Below are positions 1-5,888 of a DNA stretch of 6,770 nt, in pieces. The DNA comes from Psychromonas sp. GTDB taxonomy: Bacteria; Pseudomonadota; Gammaproteobacteria; Enterobacterales; Psychromonadaceae. The first letter of the stretch is position 1, and each line of letters opens with the position of its first letter. The stretch lies in assembly GCA_023145575.1 (NCBI GenBank), contig JAGLDN010000012.1, positions 1 through 6,770 on the forward strand, given 5' to 3'. The position numbers were made by a program, and so were the translations under genes. Under the pieces are notes generated by a model. It worked only from the letters and a program-made list of their open reading frames with translations. It had not been told where the DNA came from and did not search any database.

Positions 1-23
1 GAAATAGGATCTTGCATGCTCAT
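1..23 (-). CDS. rpsH: 30S ribosomal protein S8, first codons only
   Basis: S8 is a central 16S rRNA-binding protein and the repressor of the spc operon in E. coli. Only seven full codons and two bases of the next are in the window, reading MSMQDPI plus a serine codon (TCN). This is nearly identical to the E. coli S8 start (MSMQDPIADML). GGAG nine bases before the first ATG supports that start over the ATG at codon 3. Position after rpsN is the standard spc order. The rest lies beyond the left edge. Confidence 0.93.
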
Positions 24-49
24 AACTTTTTACTCCATGATTAAATTGA

Positions 50-355
50 TTACCAGCTAGCTTTTTTCAAGCCAGGGATTTCTCCGCGCATCATGTGTTC
101 ACGAACCTTAATTCGGCTCATCCCAAATTTACGAAGATACCCATGTGGACGTCCCGTCACGTTACAACGATTACGTTGTCGCGATGAGCTAGAATCACGA
201 GGGAGCGTTTGAAGCTTAAGAACTGCATCCCAACGATCTTTCTCGTCAGAATGAACACTACTAATCGTCACTTTTAATGCGGCTCGTTGTTCCTTGAACT
301 TAGCAACTAACTTCTTACGTTTTAATTCACGCGCTTTCATTGATTGTTTAGCCAT
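50..355 (-). CDS. rpsN: 30S ribosomal protein S14, long zinc-free form
   Basis: S14 is in the 30S head and binds 16S rRNA with S3 and S10. The 101 residues equal E. coli; the sequence begins MAKQSMKARELKRKKLVAKF and ends GEIPGLKKASW. It contains LKLQTLPRDSSSSRQRNRCN (46-65) and GRPHGYLRKFGMSRIKVRE (68-86). There is one cysteine only and no CxxC pairs, so this is the C-minus form that does not depend on zinc. The ATG is seven bases from AAGG, and the rplE TAA stop overlaps that binding site. A gap of 26 bases leads to rpsH. Confidence 0.99.
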   Translation of the reverse strand: MAKQSMKARELKRKKLVAKFKEQRAALKVTISSVHSDEKDRWDAVLKLQTLPRDSSSSRQRNRCNVTGRPHGYLRKFGMSRIKVREHMMRGEIPGLKKASW

Positions 356-365
356 TTTTTATACC

Positions 366-905
366 TTACTTACGGAAAGGAAAGTTAAACGCAGCAAGTA
401 ATGCTCGTCCTTCTTCATCAGACTTAGCAGATGTTGTAATAGTGATATCTAATCCGCGTACTTTATCAATTTTATCATAATCGATTTCAGGAAAAATTAT
501 TTGCTCACGAACACCCATAGAATAGTTGCCACGCCCATCAAATGACTTCGCATTAAGTCCGCGAAAATCACGTACACGCGGAATGGCAATCATAACCAAT
601 CGCTCAAAGAAATCCCACATCCGCGAACCACGTAATGTTACTTTACAACCAATAGGGTAACCTTCACGAATTTTAAAGCCTGCCACAGAGCGCCGAGCTT
701 TAGTAATGACTGGCTTTTGACCTGATATTAGTGTCATATCAGATTTTGCATGCTCAAGGACTTTTTTATCCGAGATTGCTTCACCAACACCCATATTAAG
801 GGTTATTTTCTCAATTCGAGGGACTTGCATAACAGATGAATAGCCAAATTTCTTTTTCAAATCAGGCACTACGCTCTTGTTATAAAGATTATGCAGTTTC
901 GCCAT
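366..905 (-). CDS. rplE: 50S ribosomal protein L5
   Basis: L5 binds 5S rRNA in the central protuberance and contacts P-site tRNA and S13. The 179 residues match E. coli exactly, from MAKLHNLYNKSVV to ALLAAFNFPFRK. Signature blocks are VMQVPRIEKITLNMGVGEAI (25-44), SGQKPVITKARRSVAGFKIR (61-80), DFRGLNAKSFDGRGNYSMG (113-131) and EQIIFPEIDYDK (134-145). The frame can be extended four codons to a TTG at 917, but that reading would make the SD sequence GGAG part of the gene; ATG at 905 is chosen because GGAG is six bases upstream and the family begins MAKLH. In E. coli this start is the S8 repression target. Confidence 0.98.
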   Translation of the reverse strand: MAKLHNLYNKSVVPDLKKKFGYSSVMQVPRIEKITLNMGVGEAISDKKVLEHAKSDMTLISGQKPVITKARRSVAGFKIREGYPIGCKVTLRGSRMWDFFERLVMIAIPRVRDFRGLNAKSFDGRGNYSMGVREQIIFPEIDYDKIDKVRGLDITITTSAKSDEEGRALLAAFNFPFRK

Positions 906-913
906 CGCAAACT
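895..913 (-). promoter_or_regulatory. Hairpin around the rplE start codon, possible translational control
   Basis: In the mRNA, AGUUU (913-909) pairs with AAACU (899-895) and GC (908-907) with GC (902-901). G900 is bulged and the loop GAUG contains the start codon. Part of the GGAG ribosome binding site is in the stem. In E. coli, S8 represses the spc operon by binding around the beginning of the L5 gene; the position matches, but I cannot identify the S8 core recognition loop, so the role is inferred. Confidence 0.3.
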
Positions 914-917
914 CCAA
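914..917 (-). promoter_or_regulatory. rplE: Ribosome binding site that fixes the rplE start
   Basis: Minus strand TGGAG precedes ATG 905-903 with six bases between. The TTG that includes these bases (917-915) would put the site inside the coding region and leave itself without one, so it is not the start. The GGAG lies partly inside a hairpin with the AUG in its loop. Confidence 0.8.
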
Positions 918-1232
918 TTAACTTATAATTTCATTATTAGACTTGAAGAAACGTACTTTTTTTCCGTCTTTTAGTCTAAATCCAACACGATCTGCTTTAC
1001 TCGTTTCTGAGTTATAAATCGCAACATTTGATATTTCTAACGGTGCTTCTTGCTTAACAATACCACCGACAACTCCAGCTTGTGGATTTGGCTTGGTATG
1101 TTTCTTTACTAGATTTACACCTTTGATGATTACTTTGCCGTTAGGTAACACAGTACCAATCGTTCCTGTTTTTCCTCTATCTTTCCCAGCAATAATAATT
1201 ACTTCATCGTTACGCTTAATTTTAGATGCCAT
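918..1232 (-). CDS. rplX: 50S ribosomal protein L24
   Basis: L24 is one of the first proteins to bind 23S rRNA and initiates 50S assembly; it ends up near the tunnel exit. The 104 residues equal E. coli. A KOW motif occupies about residues 6-33 (NDEVIIIAGKDRGKTGTI), followed by IIKGVNLVKKHTKPNPQAG (35-53) and the C-terminal DRVGFRLKDGKKVRFFK (81-97). AGGA six bases before the ATG, overlapping the rplN stop, is the binding site. The TAA stop is 12 bases before the rplE ATG. Confidence 0.99.
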   Translation of the reverse strand: MASKIKRNDEVIIIAGKDRGKTGTIGTVLPNGKVIIKGVNLVKKHTKPNPQAGVVGGIVKQEAPLEISNVAIYNSETSKADRVGFRLKDGKKVRFFKSNNEIIS

Positions 1233-1240
1233 ATTAGATC

Positions 1241-1609
1241 CTATAGAACTTCTGGAGCCAGTGAAACGATCTTCATAAAATTATCATTACGAAGTTCACG
1301 AGTGACAGGACCAAATATACGAGTTCCAATCGGCTGATTGCTTGCATTCAACATAACCGCAGCATTTCGGTCAAAACGAATAACAGAGCCATCATGGCGT
1401 CGCACACCTTTACGAGTGCGGACGACCACCGCTGAATACACATCACCTTTCTTAACTTTACCGCGAGGAATTGCTTCCTTTACCGATACTTTGATGATGT
1501 CTCCGATTGCTGCATAACGACGATGTGAGCCGCCAAGGACTTTAATACACATTACACGTCTCGCGCCTGAGTTATCGGCTACATCAAGCACACTTTGCAT
1601 TTGGATCAT
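1241..1609 (-). CDS. rplN: 50S ribosomal protein L14
   Basis: L14 lies on the intersubunit face and forms bridges to 16S rRNA; its surface is also where the silencing factor RsfS binds to stop subunit joining. The 122 residues (E. coli 123) start MIQMQSVLDVADNSGARRVM and include GGSHRRYAAIGDIIKV (26-41), AIPRGKVKKGDV (46-57) and the C-terminal PIGTRIFGPVTRELR block (93-107). One residue is missing relative to E. coli in the variable LNASNQPIG segment. GGAG seven bases upstream supports the ATG. First gene of the spc operon, preceded by its promoter region. The TAG stop is eight bases from the rplX start and forms part of the rplX binding site. Confidence 0.99.
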   Translation of the reverse strand: MIQMQSVLDVADNSGARRVMCIKVLGGSHRRYAAIGDIIKVSVKEAIPRGKVKKGDVYSAVVVRTRKGVRRHDGSVIRFDRNAAVMLNASNQPIGTRIFGPVTRELRNDNFMKIVSLAPEVL

Positions 1610-1844
1610 TACAGTGCTCCGCTTTTTTATTTTAAATACTTTTTAATAGAGTTGTACTAACCTAATTATGCCAATTTCAGTAAGACAAGCTTATCAAATT
1701 TTAGGACTTAAAGTAAGTGGCTTCTACATAAATTTGTGTCAAAAGGAGTAACTATATACTGCAACTTCTACCCTCAAATCTTCGATTAGCTCTTTCTTTG
1801 CGTAATAATTGTAAGCAATAGTTACTGAGATGCCATGATTAAGG
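1610..1844 (-). promoter_or_regulatory. Untranslated leader of the spc operon
   Basis: This stretch between the presumed transcription start and rplN contains no recognised gene. It is AT-rich. A 9-base inverted repeat (1747-1755 with 1818-1826) could close a stem around a loop of 62 nucleotides, and a small ACTTA/TAAGT hairpin can form at about 1706-1718. GGAG seven bases before the ATG at 1609 is the rplN ribosome binding site. An open frame of 52 codons (1739-1897, minus strand) overlaps the terminator and the leader but has no binding site. I recognise no known riboswitch or r-protein operator here. Confidence 0.4.
1808..1836 (-). promoter_or_regulatory. Second candidate spc promoter (ATGGCA-N17-TACAAT)
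   Basis: On the minus strand ATGGCA (1836-1831, 4 of 6 matches to TTGACA) is followed after exactly 17 bases by TACAAT (1813-1808, 5 of 6 matches to TATAAT). Transcription would begin near 1801. It lies about 40 bases downstream of the extended -10 site, so the two could act in tandem, or one may be fortuitous in AT-rich DNA. Confidence 0.35.
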
Positions 1845-1850
1845 GAGCGG

Positions 1851-1859
1851 AATATACCA
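1851..1859 (-). promoter_or_regulatory. Extended -10 promoter, likely main spc operon promoter
   Basis: The minus strand reads TGG-TATATT, an extended -10 element for the housekeeping sigma factor with 5 of 6 matches to TATAAT. The -35 position (TATCTT or CTATCT, depending on spacing) is poor, as tolerated by extended -10 promoters. The initial region CCGCTCCC is GC-rich, the kind of discriminator found at growth-rate- and ppGpp-controlled ribosomal promoters. Transcription would start at about 1840-1844, immediately after the S10 terminator, giving a leader of about 230 nucleotides before rplN. This is inferred from motif and position only. Confidence 0.6.
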
Positions 1860-1883
1860 CTAACTTCATCAAAAAGATAGTCC

Positions 1884-1916
1884 AAAAACGGCAACATTTA
1901 ATAGGACTGCCGTTTT
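1884..1916 (-). terminator. Rho-independent terminator of the S10 operon
   Basis: Read on the minus strand, AAAACGGCA (1916-1908) pairs perfectly with TGCCGTTTT (1893-1885). Two further G-U pairs (1907/1894 and 1906/1895) may extend the stem and leave a loop of about 10 bases. The stem runs into five U residues (1888-1884). The GC core is only CGGC, so strength may be moderate. The A-tract on the other arm makes it formally two-way, but no plus-strand gene needs it. Its place, about 27 bases past the rpsQ stop and before a promoter, fits the S10/spc boundary. Confidence 0.75.
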
Positions 1917-1943
1917 AATCAAATGTAAGAAAAAAATTAAAAC

Positions 1944-2195
1944 TTAAACTTTTCTTACTACTTCTACCAATGTCCAAGATTTAGTCTTAGAAATCGGCCG
2001 ACATTCACTAATGAGAACAACGTCACCTTCATTACATTGGTTTTTTTCATCATGCGCATGTATCTTCGTAGTACGTCTCATGAATTTTCCATATAATGGG
2101 TGCTTCACTTTACGCTCAAAAGATACAACGATAGATTTATTCATCTTTGCACTGATTACTTTACCTTGAAGAGCTCGAGTGTTTTTTTCGCTCAT
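1944..2195 (-). CDS. rpsQ: 30S ribosomal protein S17
   Basis: S17 is a primary 16S rRNA-binding protein of the 30S body with an OB fold. The 83 residues (E. coli 84) contain RALQGKVISAKMNKSIVV (about 7-24), VKHPLYGKFMRRTTKIHAHD (30-49) and the family signature GDVVLISECRPISKTKSW (57-74). Its ATG shares a base with the rpmC TAA stop, and AGGT lies just upstream inside rpmC. It is the last gene of the S10 operon; a hairpin terminator begins about 27 bases after its TAA stop. Confidence 0.99.
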   Translation of the reverse strand: MSEKNTRALQGKVISAKMNKSIVVSFERKVKHPLYGKFMRRTTKIHAHDEKNQCNEGDVVLISECRPISKTKSWTLVEVVRKV

Positions 2196-2386
2196 TACAC
2201 ACCTACCTTCTGGGTTAATATTGTCTTAACACGTGCGATATCTCGACGCACTTTTTTAATAACGTGCGGTTTCTCAAGCTGACCACTACTTAACTGCATC
2301 CTTAAGCTAAATTTCACGCGCAATAAGCTTAAAAGTTCAGCATTAAGATCCTCAACACTCTTATTTTTAAGTTCGTTCGATTTCAT
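2195..2386 (-). CDS. rpmC: 50S ribosomal protein L29
   Basis: L29 is a small two-helix coiled protein on the 50S surface near the tunnel exit, next to L23, and a minor contact for trigger factor and the signal recognition particle. The 63 residues match the E. coli length. It starts MKSNELKNKSVEDLNAELL and includes the conserved stretch LRMQLSSGQLEKPH (about 28-41) and VRRDIARVKTIL (about 46-57). It is joined to its neighbours by TAATG junctions at both ends, with an AAGG binding site inside the end of rplP, so it probably relies on coupling within the rplP-rpmC-rpsQ trio. Confidence 0.98.
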   Translation of the reverse strand: MKSNELKNKSVEDLNAELLSLLRVKFSLRMQLSSGQLEKPHVIKKVRRDIARVKTILTQKVGV

Positions 2387-2796
2387 TACATTACCTTACG
2401 CTTTACGAAAGTTGTTTTGATTGGCAATTTAGAAGCCGCTAGCGCAAATGCTTCTCGTGCTAACTTTTCTGAAATACCTTCTATTTCATAAAGGACTTTA
2501 CCTGGTTGAGTTTGATCAACCCAATATTCTACGTTACCTTTACCTTTACCTTGACGAACTTCTAACGGTTTACCAGTAATTGGTTTATCAGGAAACGCTC
2601 TGATCCAGATTTTACCTTGTCGCTTAACATGTCGAGTCATTGCACGACGTGCAGCTTCGATTTGACGAGCTGTAATTCGACCACGGCCTACTGCCTTGAG
2701 CCCGAATTCGCCAAAGTTTACTTCAGTACCTTTAGCAAGCCCCCTGTTTCGCCCCTTCATCATTTTACGGAACTTCGTACGTTTTGGTTGCATCAT
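2386..2796 (-). CDS. rplP: 50S ribosomal protein L16
   Basis: L16 helps position the A-site tRNA acceptor arm and is a late 50S assembly protein. The 136 residues equal E. coli. It begins MMQPKRTKFRKMMKGRNRG, contains GRGRITARQIEAARRAMTR (about 37-55), and ends KLPIKTTFVKRKVM. Arg81 in VRQGKGKGNVEYW matches the arginine hydroxylated by the YcfD/RoxA oxygenase in E. coli. Two ATG codons stand side by side; the first is preferred because GGAG is nine bases away and family members begin with Met-x-Gln-Pro-Lys. The TAA stop and the rpmC start share one base (TAATG), implying coupled translation. Confidence 0.99.
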   Translation of the reverse strand: MMQPKRTKFRKMMKGRNRGLAKGTEVNFGEFGLKAVGRGRITARQIEAARRAMTRHVKRQGKIWIRAFPDKPITGKPLEVRQGKGKGNVEYWVDQTQPGKVLYEIEGISEKLAREAFALAASKLPIKTTFVKRKVM

Positions 2797-2808
2797 GCGA
2801 TATTACTC

Positions 2809-3495
2809 CTACTTACCACGAGCTTTACGCTTTGGTTTAGATAGCGGCTCAACATTGAGGGGCAAAGCACCAAGGATTTCGCCTTTAAATATCCACACCT
2901 TAACTCCGACAATCCCATAAACTGTTGCCGCCTCAGCTGTTGAGTAATCAATATCCGCACGAAAAGTATGCAAAGGTACACGGCCTTCACGGTACCATTC
3001 AGCGCGGGCGATTTCTGCACCGCCTAAACGTCCGCTAACCTGGACTTTAATACCCTTTGCACCAAGACGCATTGCATTTTGTACTGCACGCTTCATTGCT
3101 CGCCGGAACATTACTCGTCGCTCTAATTGAGAAGCGATAGAATCCGCAACTAGTTTTGCATCAAGCTCAGGTTTACGAACTTCTAAAATGTTGATCTGCG
3201 CTGGAACCCCTGACATTTCAGCAATTTTTACGCGTAGTTTTTCAACGTCTTCACCTTTCTTGCCAATAACAACACCTGGCCGAGCAGTGCTTATCGTCAC
3301 GCGAACACTCTTTGCATGGCGTTCTATTGAGACCTTAGACAAAGACGCATTTTGCAATTTCTTTGTTAAAAATTGACGTATTTTGAAATCACCGAATAAA
3401 TTATCAGCAAAATCCTTTGTGCCAGCATACCAATTAGAGCTAAAAGCTTTCGTGATACCTAGACGAATACCGTTAGGATGAACTTTCTGTCCCAT
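2809..3495 (-). CDS. rpsC: 30S ribosomal protein S3
   Basis: S3 sits at the mRNA entry channel of the 30S and, with S4 and S5, gives the ribosome its mRNA helicase activity. The 228 residues (E. coli 233) start MGQKVHPNGIRLGI. A type II KH domain covers about residues 38-107 with the GKKG loop at 78-81. Arg131, Arg132 and Lys135, implicated in helicase action in E. coli, are present in RRVMFRRAMKR. The C-terminal domain continues through GRLGGAEIARAEWYREGRVP and GVKVWIFKGE. The low-complexity basic tail is shorter than in E. coli and accounts for the length difference. AGGGG lies seven bases before the ATG. The TAG stop overlaps the GGAG of rplP. Confidence 0.99.
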   Translation of the reverse strand: MGQKVHPNGIRLGITKAFSSNWYAGTKDFADNLFGDFKIRQFLTKKLQNASLSKVSIERHAKSVRVTISTARPGVVIGKKGEDVEKLRVKIAEMSGVPAQINILEVRKPELDAKLVADSIASQLERRVMFRRAMKRAVQNAMRLGAKGIKVQVSGRLGGAEIARAEWYREGRVPLHTFRADIDYSTAEAATVYGIVGVKVWIFKGEILGALPLNVEPLSKPKRKARGK

Positions 3496-3498
3496 TGC

Positions 3499-3834
3499 TT
3501 AACCCCTGTCTGATACGACTACTGTGATGTGACAAGAACGCTTTTTTATGCGATCTGAACGGCCTTTGGCACGTGGCATAATACGCTTCATTGTCGGCCC
3601 GTCATTTACAAATATTTTTGTAATTGAAAGTTGATCAATGTCTGCGCCTTCATTAAACTCCGCGTTTGCGATTGCTGAATCTACCACTTTTTTAACCAAA
3701 ACAGCTGCTTTCTTTGGGCTGTATGTTAAAAGTTCTAATGCTTTGTCAATTGGAAGACCACGAATTTGATCCACAACCAAACGCGTTTTTTGAGCAGAAG
3801 AGCGAGCAAATAAATGTTTAGCTAAAGCTTCCAT
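3499..3834 (-). CDS. rplV: 50S ribosomal protein L22
   Basis: L22 contacts all six 23S rRNA domains and its long beta hairpin narrows the exit tunnel beside L4. The frame gives 111 residues (E. coli 110). It starts MEALAKHLFARSSAQKTRLV and has the hairpin at about 79-99 with DGPTMKRIMPRAKGRSDR. The Met82-Lys83-Arg84 triplet, whose deletion gives macrolide resistance in E. coli, is intact. The protein ends ITVVVSDRG. The ribosome binding site is modest (AGGGATAATT before ATG) and overlaps the rpsS TAG stop, so translation is probably coupled to rpsS. Only three bases separate its stop from rpsC. Confidence 0.99.
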   Translation of the reverse strand: MEALAKHLFARSSAQKTRLVVDQIRGLPIDKALELLTYSPKKAAVLVKKVVDSAIANAEFNEGADIDQLSITKIFVNDGPTMKRIMPRAKGRSDRIKKRSCHITVVVSDRG

Positions 3835-3842
3835 AATTATCC

Positions 3843-4118
3843 CTATTTCTGCGCTTTCTTATCCGCAACATGACCACGGTAAGTACGAGTTGGTGCAAAT
3901 TCACCCAGTTTTTGACCGATCATTTCATCAGTTACAAATACTGGCACGTGTTGACGCCCGTTATGGACCGCGATGGTTAGACCAATCATATCTGGAACGA
4001 TCATTGAGCGACGAGACCACGTTTTAATTGGTTTTTTCTCTCCGCTTTCCATCGCTTTCTCTACCTTCTTCAGCAAGTGTAGGTCAATAAATGGCCCCTT
4101 CTTGAGAGAACGTGGCAT
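3843..4118 (-). CDS. rpsS: 30S ribosomal protein S19
   Basis: S19 forms a pair with S13 in the 30S head near the A-site tRNA and the B1 bridges to the 50S. The 91 residues (E. coli 92) begin MPRSLKKGPFIDLHLLKKVE, the family signature start, and contain KTWSRRSMIVPDMIG (32-46), HNGRQHVPVFVTDEMIG (52-68) and GEFAPTRTYRGH (72-83). The ATG is preceded by AGAGG at a good distance. The TAG stop leaves eight bases before rplV, with the rplV binding site overlapping the stop. Start, length and neighbours all agree with the family. Confidence 0.99.
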   Translation of the reverse strand: MPRSLKKGPFIDLHLLKKVEKAMESGEKKPIKTWSRRSMIVPDMIGLTIAVHNGRQHVPVFVTDEMIGQKLGEFAPTRTYRGHVADKKAQK

Positions 4119-4139
4119 GGCGATACCTCTACTTATTTC

Positions 4140-4961
4140 TTATTTACGACGACGAACAATGTACTGATCTGTACTCTTATTCTTACGAGTTTTGTAGCCT
4201 TTCGTTGGCACTCCCCAAGGAGAAACAGGATGACGACCACCCGATGTTTTCCCTTCACCACCACCATGGGGGTGATCTACTGGGTTCATTACAACACCAC
4301 GGACAGTAGGCCGAATACCACGCCAACGCGAAGCACCTGCTTTACCTAATTGGCGCAGCATATGTTCTGCATTACCAACTTCACCGATTGTTGCACGGCA
4401 CTCAACTGGGATTTTGCGCATTTCACCGCTGCGTAAACGCAACGTAACATACGCACCATCACGCGCTACAATTTGGCTGTAGCCACCCGCTGATCGTGCA
4501 ATTTGTGCACCTTTAGCAGGTTTCATCTCAACCGCGTGAACTGTTGTACCTACTGGAATATTACGCAACGGTATACAATTACCAACTTGAATTGCCGCGT
4601 CTTCACCAGATTGAATTACATCGTCAACATTTAGCCCTTTAGGCGCTAGAATGTAGCGACGTTCACCATCTGCATAAAGTACTAGTGCAATATTTGCACT
4701 GCGGTTTGGATCATACTCCAAACGCTCAACCTTTGCAGAGATACCATCTTTATTACGTTTAAAGTCAATAATACGGTAATGTCTCTTGTGACCACCACCG
4801 ATATGACGTACCGTAATACGACCACCATTATTACGCCCACCTGATTTAGATTTTGACTCTAAAAGTGGCGCATATGGTTTACCTTTATGCAGTTCGTGAT
4901 TCACCAATTTAACAAGGTGACGACGCCCTGGCGAGGTAGGTTTACATTTTACAATAGCCAT
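4140..4961 (-). CDS. rplB: 50S ribosomal protein L2
   Basis: L2 is one of the largest and most conserved 50S proteins, needed for subunit association and close to the peptidyl transferase centre. The 273 residues equal the E. coli length. Visible landmarks are the RNA-binding domain with GGRNNGGRITVRHIGGGHKR (about 41-60), an SH3-like middle part (about 125-190) and the C-terminal loop VVMNPVDHPHGGGEGK (about 223-238). His230 (229 in E. coli numbering without Met), important for peptide bond formation in E. coli studies, is present. The basic tail ends YIVRRRK. The binding site GAGGA lies five to nine bases before the ATG and inside the last codons of rplW. The TAA stop is 21 bases upstream of rpsS. 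Confidence 0.99.
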   Translation of the reverse strand: MAIVKCKPTSPGRRHLVKLVNHELHKGKPYAPLLESKSKSGGRNNGGRITVRHIGGGHKRHYRIIDFKRNKDGISAKVERLEYDPNRSANIALVLYADGERRYILAPKGLNVDDVIQSGEDAAIQVGNCIPLRNIPVGTTVHAVEMKPAKGAQIARSAGGYSQIVARDGAYVTLRLRSGEMRKIPVECRATIGEVGNAEHMLRQLGKAGASRWRGIRPTVRGVVMNPVDHPHGGGEGKTSGGRHPVSPWGVPTKGYKTRKNKSTDQYIVRRRK

Positions 4962-4963
4962 GA

Positions 4964-5272
4964 TTAATTCCTCGGCTCAATAGCAGTGAAATCAATGTCA
5001 GCACCTTTAATCAGAGTAACATATGCTTTTTTCCAGTCTTTACACCGACCCAAACGTTGCCTTGTACGCTTAGATTTACCCTTAACATTAAGTGTGCGAA
5101 CACCTGTCACTTCAACTTCAAATAGCTTCTCAATGGCCTGTTTAATTTCTGCCTTAGTTGAAGAACATGCAACTTTGAAAATAATTGTATTATTTTTTTC
5201 AGCAGATAAAGTCCCCTTTTCTGAGGTGTGTGGTCCTAAGATCACTTGCAATAAACGCGCTTCACTTATCAT
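4964..5272 (-). CDS. rplW: 50S ribosomal protein L23
   Basis: L23 lies at the mouth of the polypeptide exit tunnel and is the main docking point for trigger factor and a contact for the signal recognition particle. The 102-residue product (E. coli 100) keeps the N-terminal LLQVILGPHTSEK block. Glu18 in TSEK corresponds to the glutamate of E. coli L23 that contacts trigger factor. KLFEVEVTGVRTLNVKGK (residues 49-66) and the WKKAYVTL strand (80-87) are typical of the family. The start ATG overlaps the rplD stop by four bases, and a GGAG lies inside the end of rplD. The stop is only two bases from the rplB start. Confidence 0.99.
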   Translation of the reverse strand: MISEARLLQVILGPHTSEKGTLSAEKNNTIIFKVACSSTKAEIKQAIEKLFEVEVTGVRTLNVKGKSKRTRQRLGRCKDWKKAYVTLIKGADIDFTAIEPRN

Positions 5273-5874
5273 GCGAGAGTCTCCTGAAGTTTCTTAATTG
5301 CATCCGCAGTCATAACAACTTTATCAAAACCAATAAGACTGACAGGATCAATTCCTTGAACATCACGAACACAAACTTTGTATAAGTTACGTGACGCTAA
5401 AAATAGATTCTCATCTAATGATTCAGTGATGATCAAAACATTTTTGAGATCCATTTCTTTTAATTTCTCTTTTAACTCTTTTGTCTTTGGTGTTTTAACA
5501 GTAAAGTTTTCTACAACAATAAGACGTTCCTGACGCACAAGTTCAGACAATATACTTTTCACTGCACCACGGTACATTTTACGGTTTACTTTATGACTGT
5601 GGTCCTGTGGACGCGCAGCAAATGTAACTCCACCACCTGCCCAAATTGGACTACGGATTGTACCTGCACGAGCCCGACCTGTGCCTTTTTGACGCCATGG
5701 CTTCTTGCCACCTCCGCGTACATCAGAACGATTTTTATGAGCCCTAGTACCTTGACGAGCACCAGCTGCAAAAGCAACGACAACCTGATGTATTAAGGCT
5801 TCGTTAAATTCGCGTCCAAAGGTAGCGTCAGAAACTTCAAGTGCACTTTGTGCATCTTTCAATACCAATTTCAT
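5269..5874 (-). CDS. rplD: 50S ribosomal protein L4, S10 operon autoregulator
   Basis: L4 binds domain I of 23S rRNA and its extended loop lines the exit tunnel constriction. In E. coli, free L4 also represses the S10 operon at transcription and translation by binding the leader upstream of rpsJ; that leader is outside this window. The frame has 201 residues, exactly the E. coli length. The tunnel loop runs at about residues 54-77, with KKPWRQKGTGRARAG; Lys63, changed in some macrolide-resistant mutants, is intact. ATARPQDHS-like and YRGAVKSILSELVRQ segments follow (the former reads AARPQDHS here). The ATG is preceded by AAGGA at seven bases. The TGA stop overlaps the rplW start as ATGA, suggesting translational coupling. 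Confidence 0.99.
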   Translation of the reverse strand: MKLVLKDAQSALEVSDATFGREFNEALIHQVVVAFAAGARQGTRAHKNRSDVRGGGKKPWRQKGTGRARAGTIRSPIWAGGGVTFAARPQDHSHKVNRKMYRGAVKSILSELVRQERLIVVENFTVKTPKTKELKEKLKEMDLKNVLIITESLDENLFLASRNLYKVCVRDVQGIDPVSLIGFDKVVMTADAIKKLQETLA

Positions 5875-5888
5875 TACTCAATCCTTGG

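Noticed and set aside
906..917. Longer L5 start at TTG 917, adding four residues.
   Set aside because: The added codons are the Shine-Dalgarno of the ATG at 905, and the L5 family begins MAKLH.
1683..1688. Minus-strand TTGTCT as a -35 with TAATTA or CATAAT downstream.
   Set aside because: Spacers of 12-14 bases are too short for a housekeeping promoter.
1742..1748. Plus-strand AAAGGAG resembling a ribosome binding site.
   Set aside because: No ATG, GTG or TTG follows at a suitable distance with an open frame.
1835..1918. Plus-strand 27-codon frame across the S10/spc gap.
   Set aside because: Too short, no convincing ribosome binding site, and it runs through the terminator hairpin.
2534..2551. 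Three tandem copies of TTACCT inside rplP.
   Set aside because: They encode the conserved GKGKGN segment of L16, so the repeat follows from the protein sequence.
4986..5297. Plus-strand open frame of 103 codons opposite rplW and the end of rplD.
   Set aside because: It is fully antisense to L23, which is unmistakable, and has no recognisable protein features; it is a shadow of the coding strand.
3499..5874. Possible resistance-type changes in L4 and L22.
   Set aside because: Lys63 of L4 and Met-Lys-Arg 82-84 of L22 are wild type.
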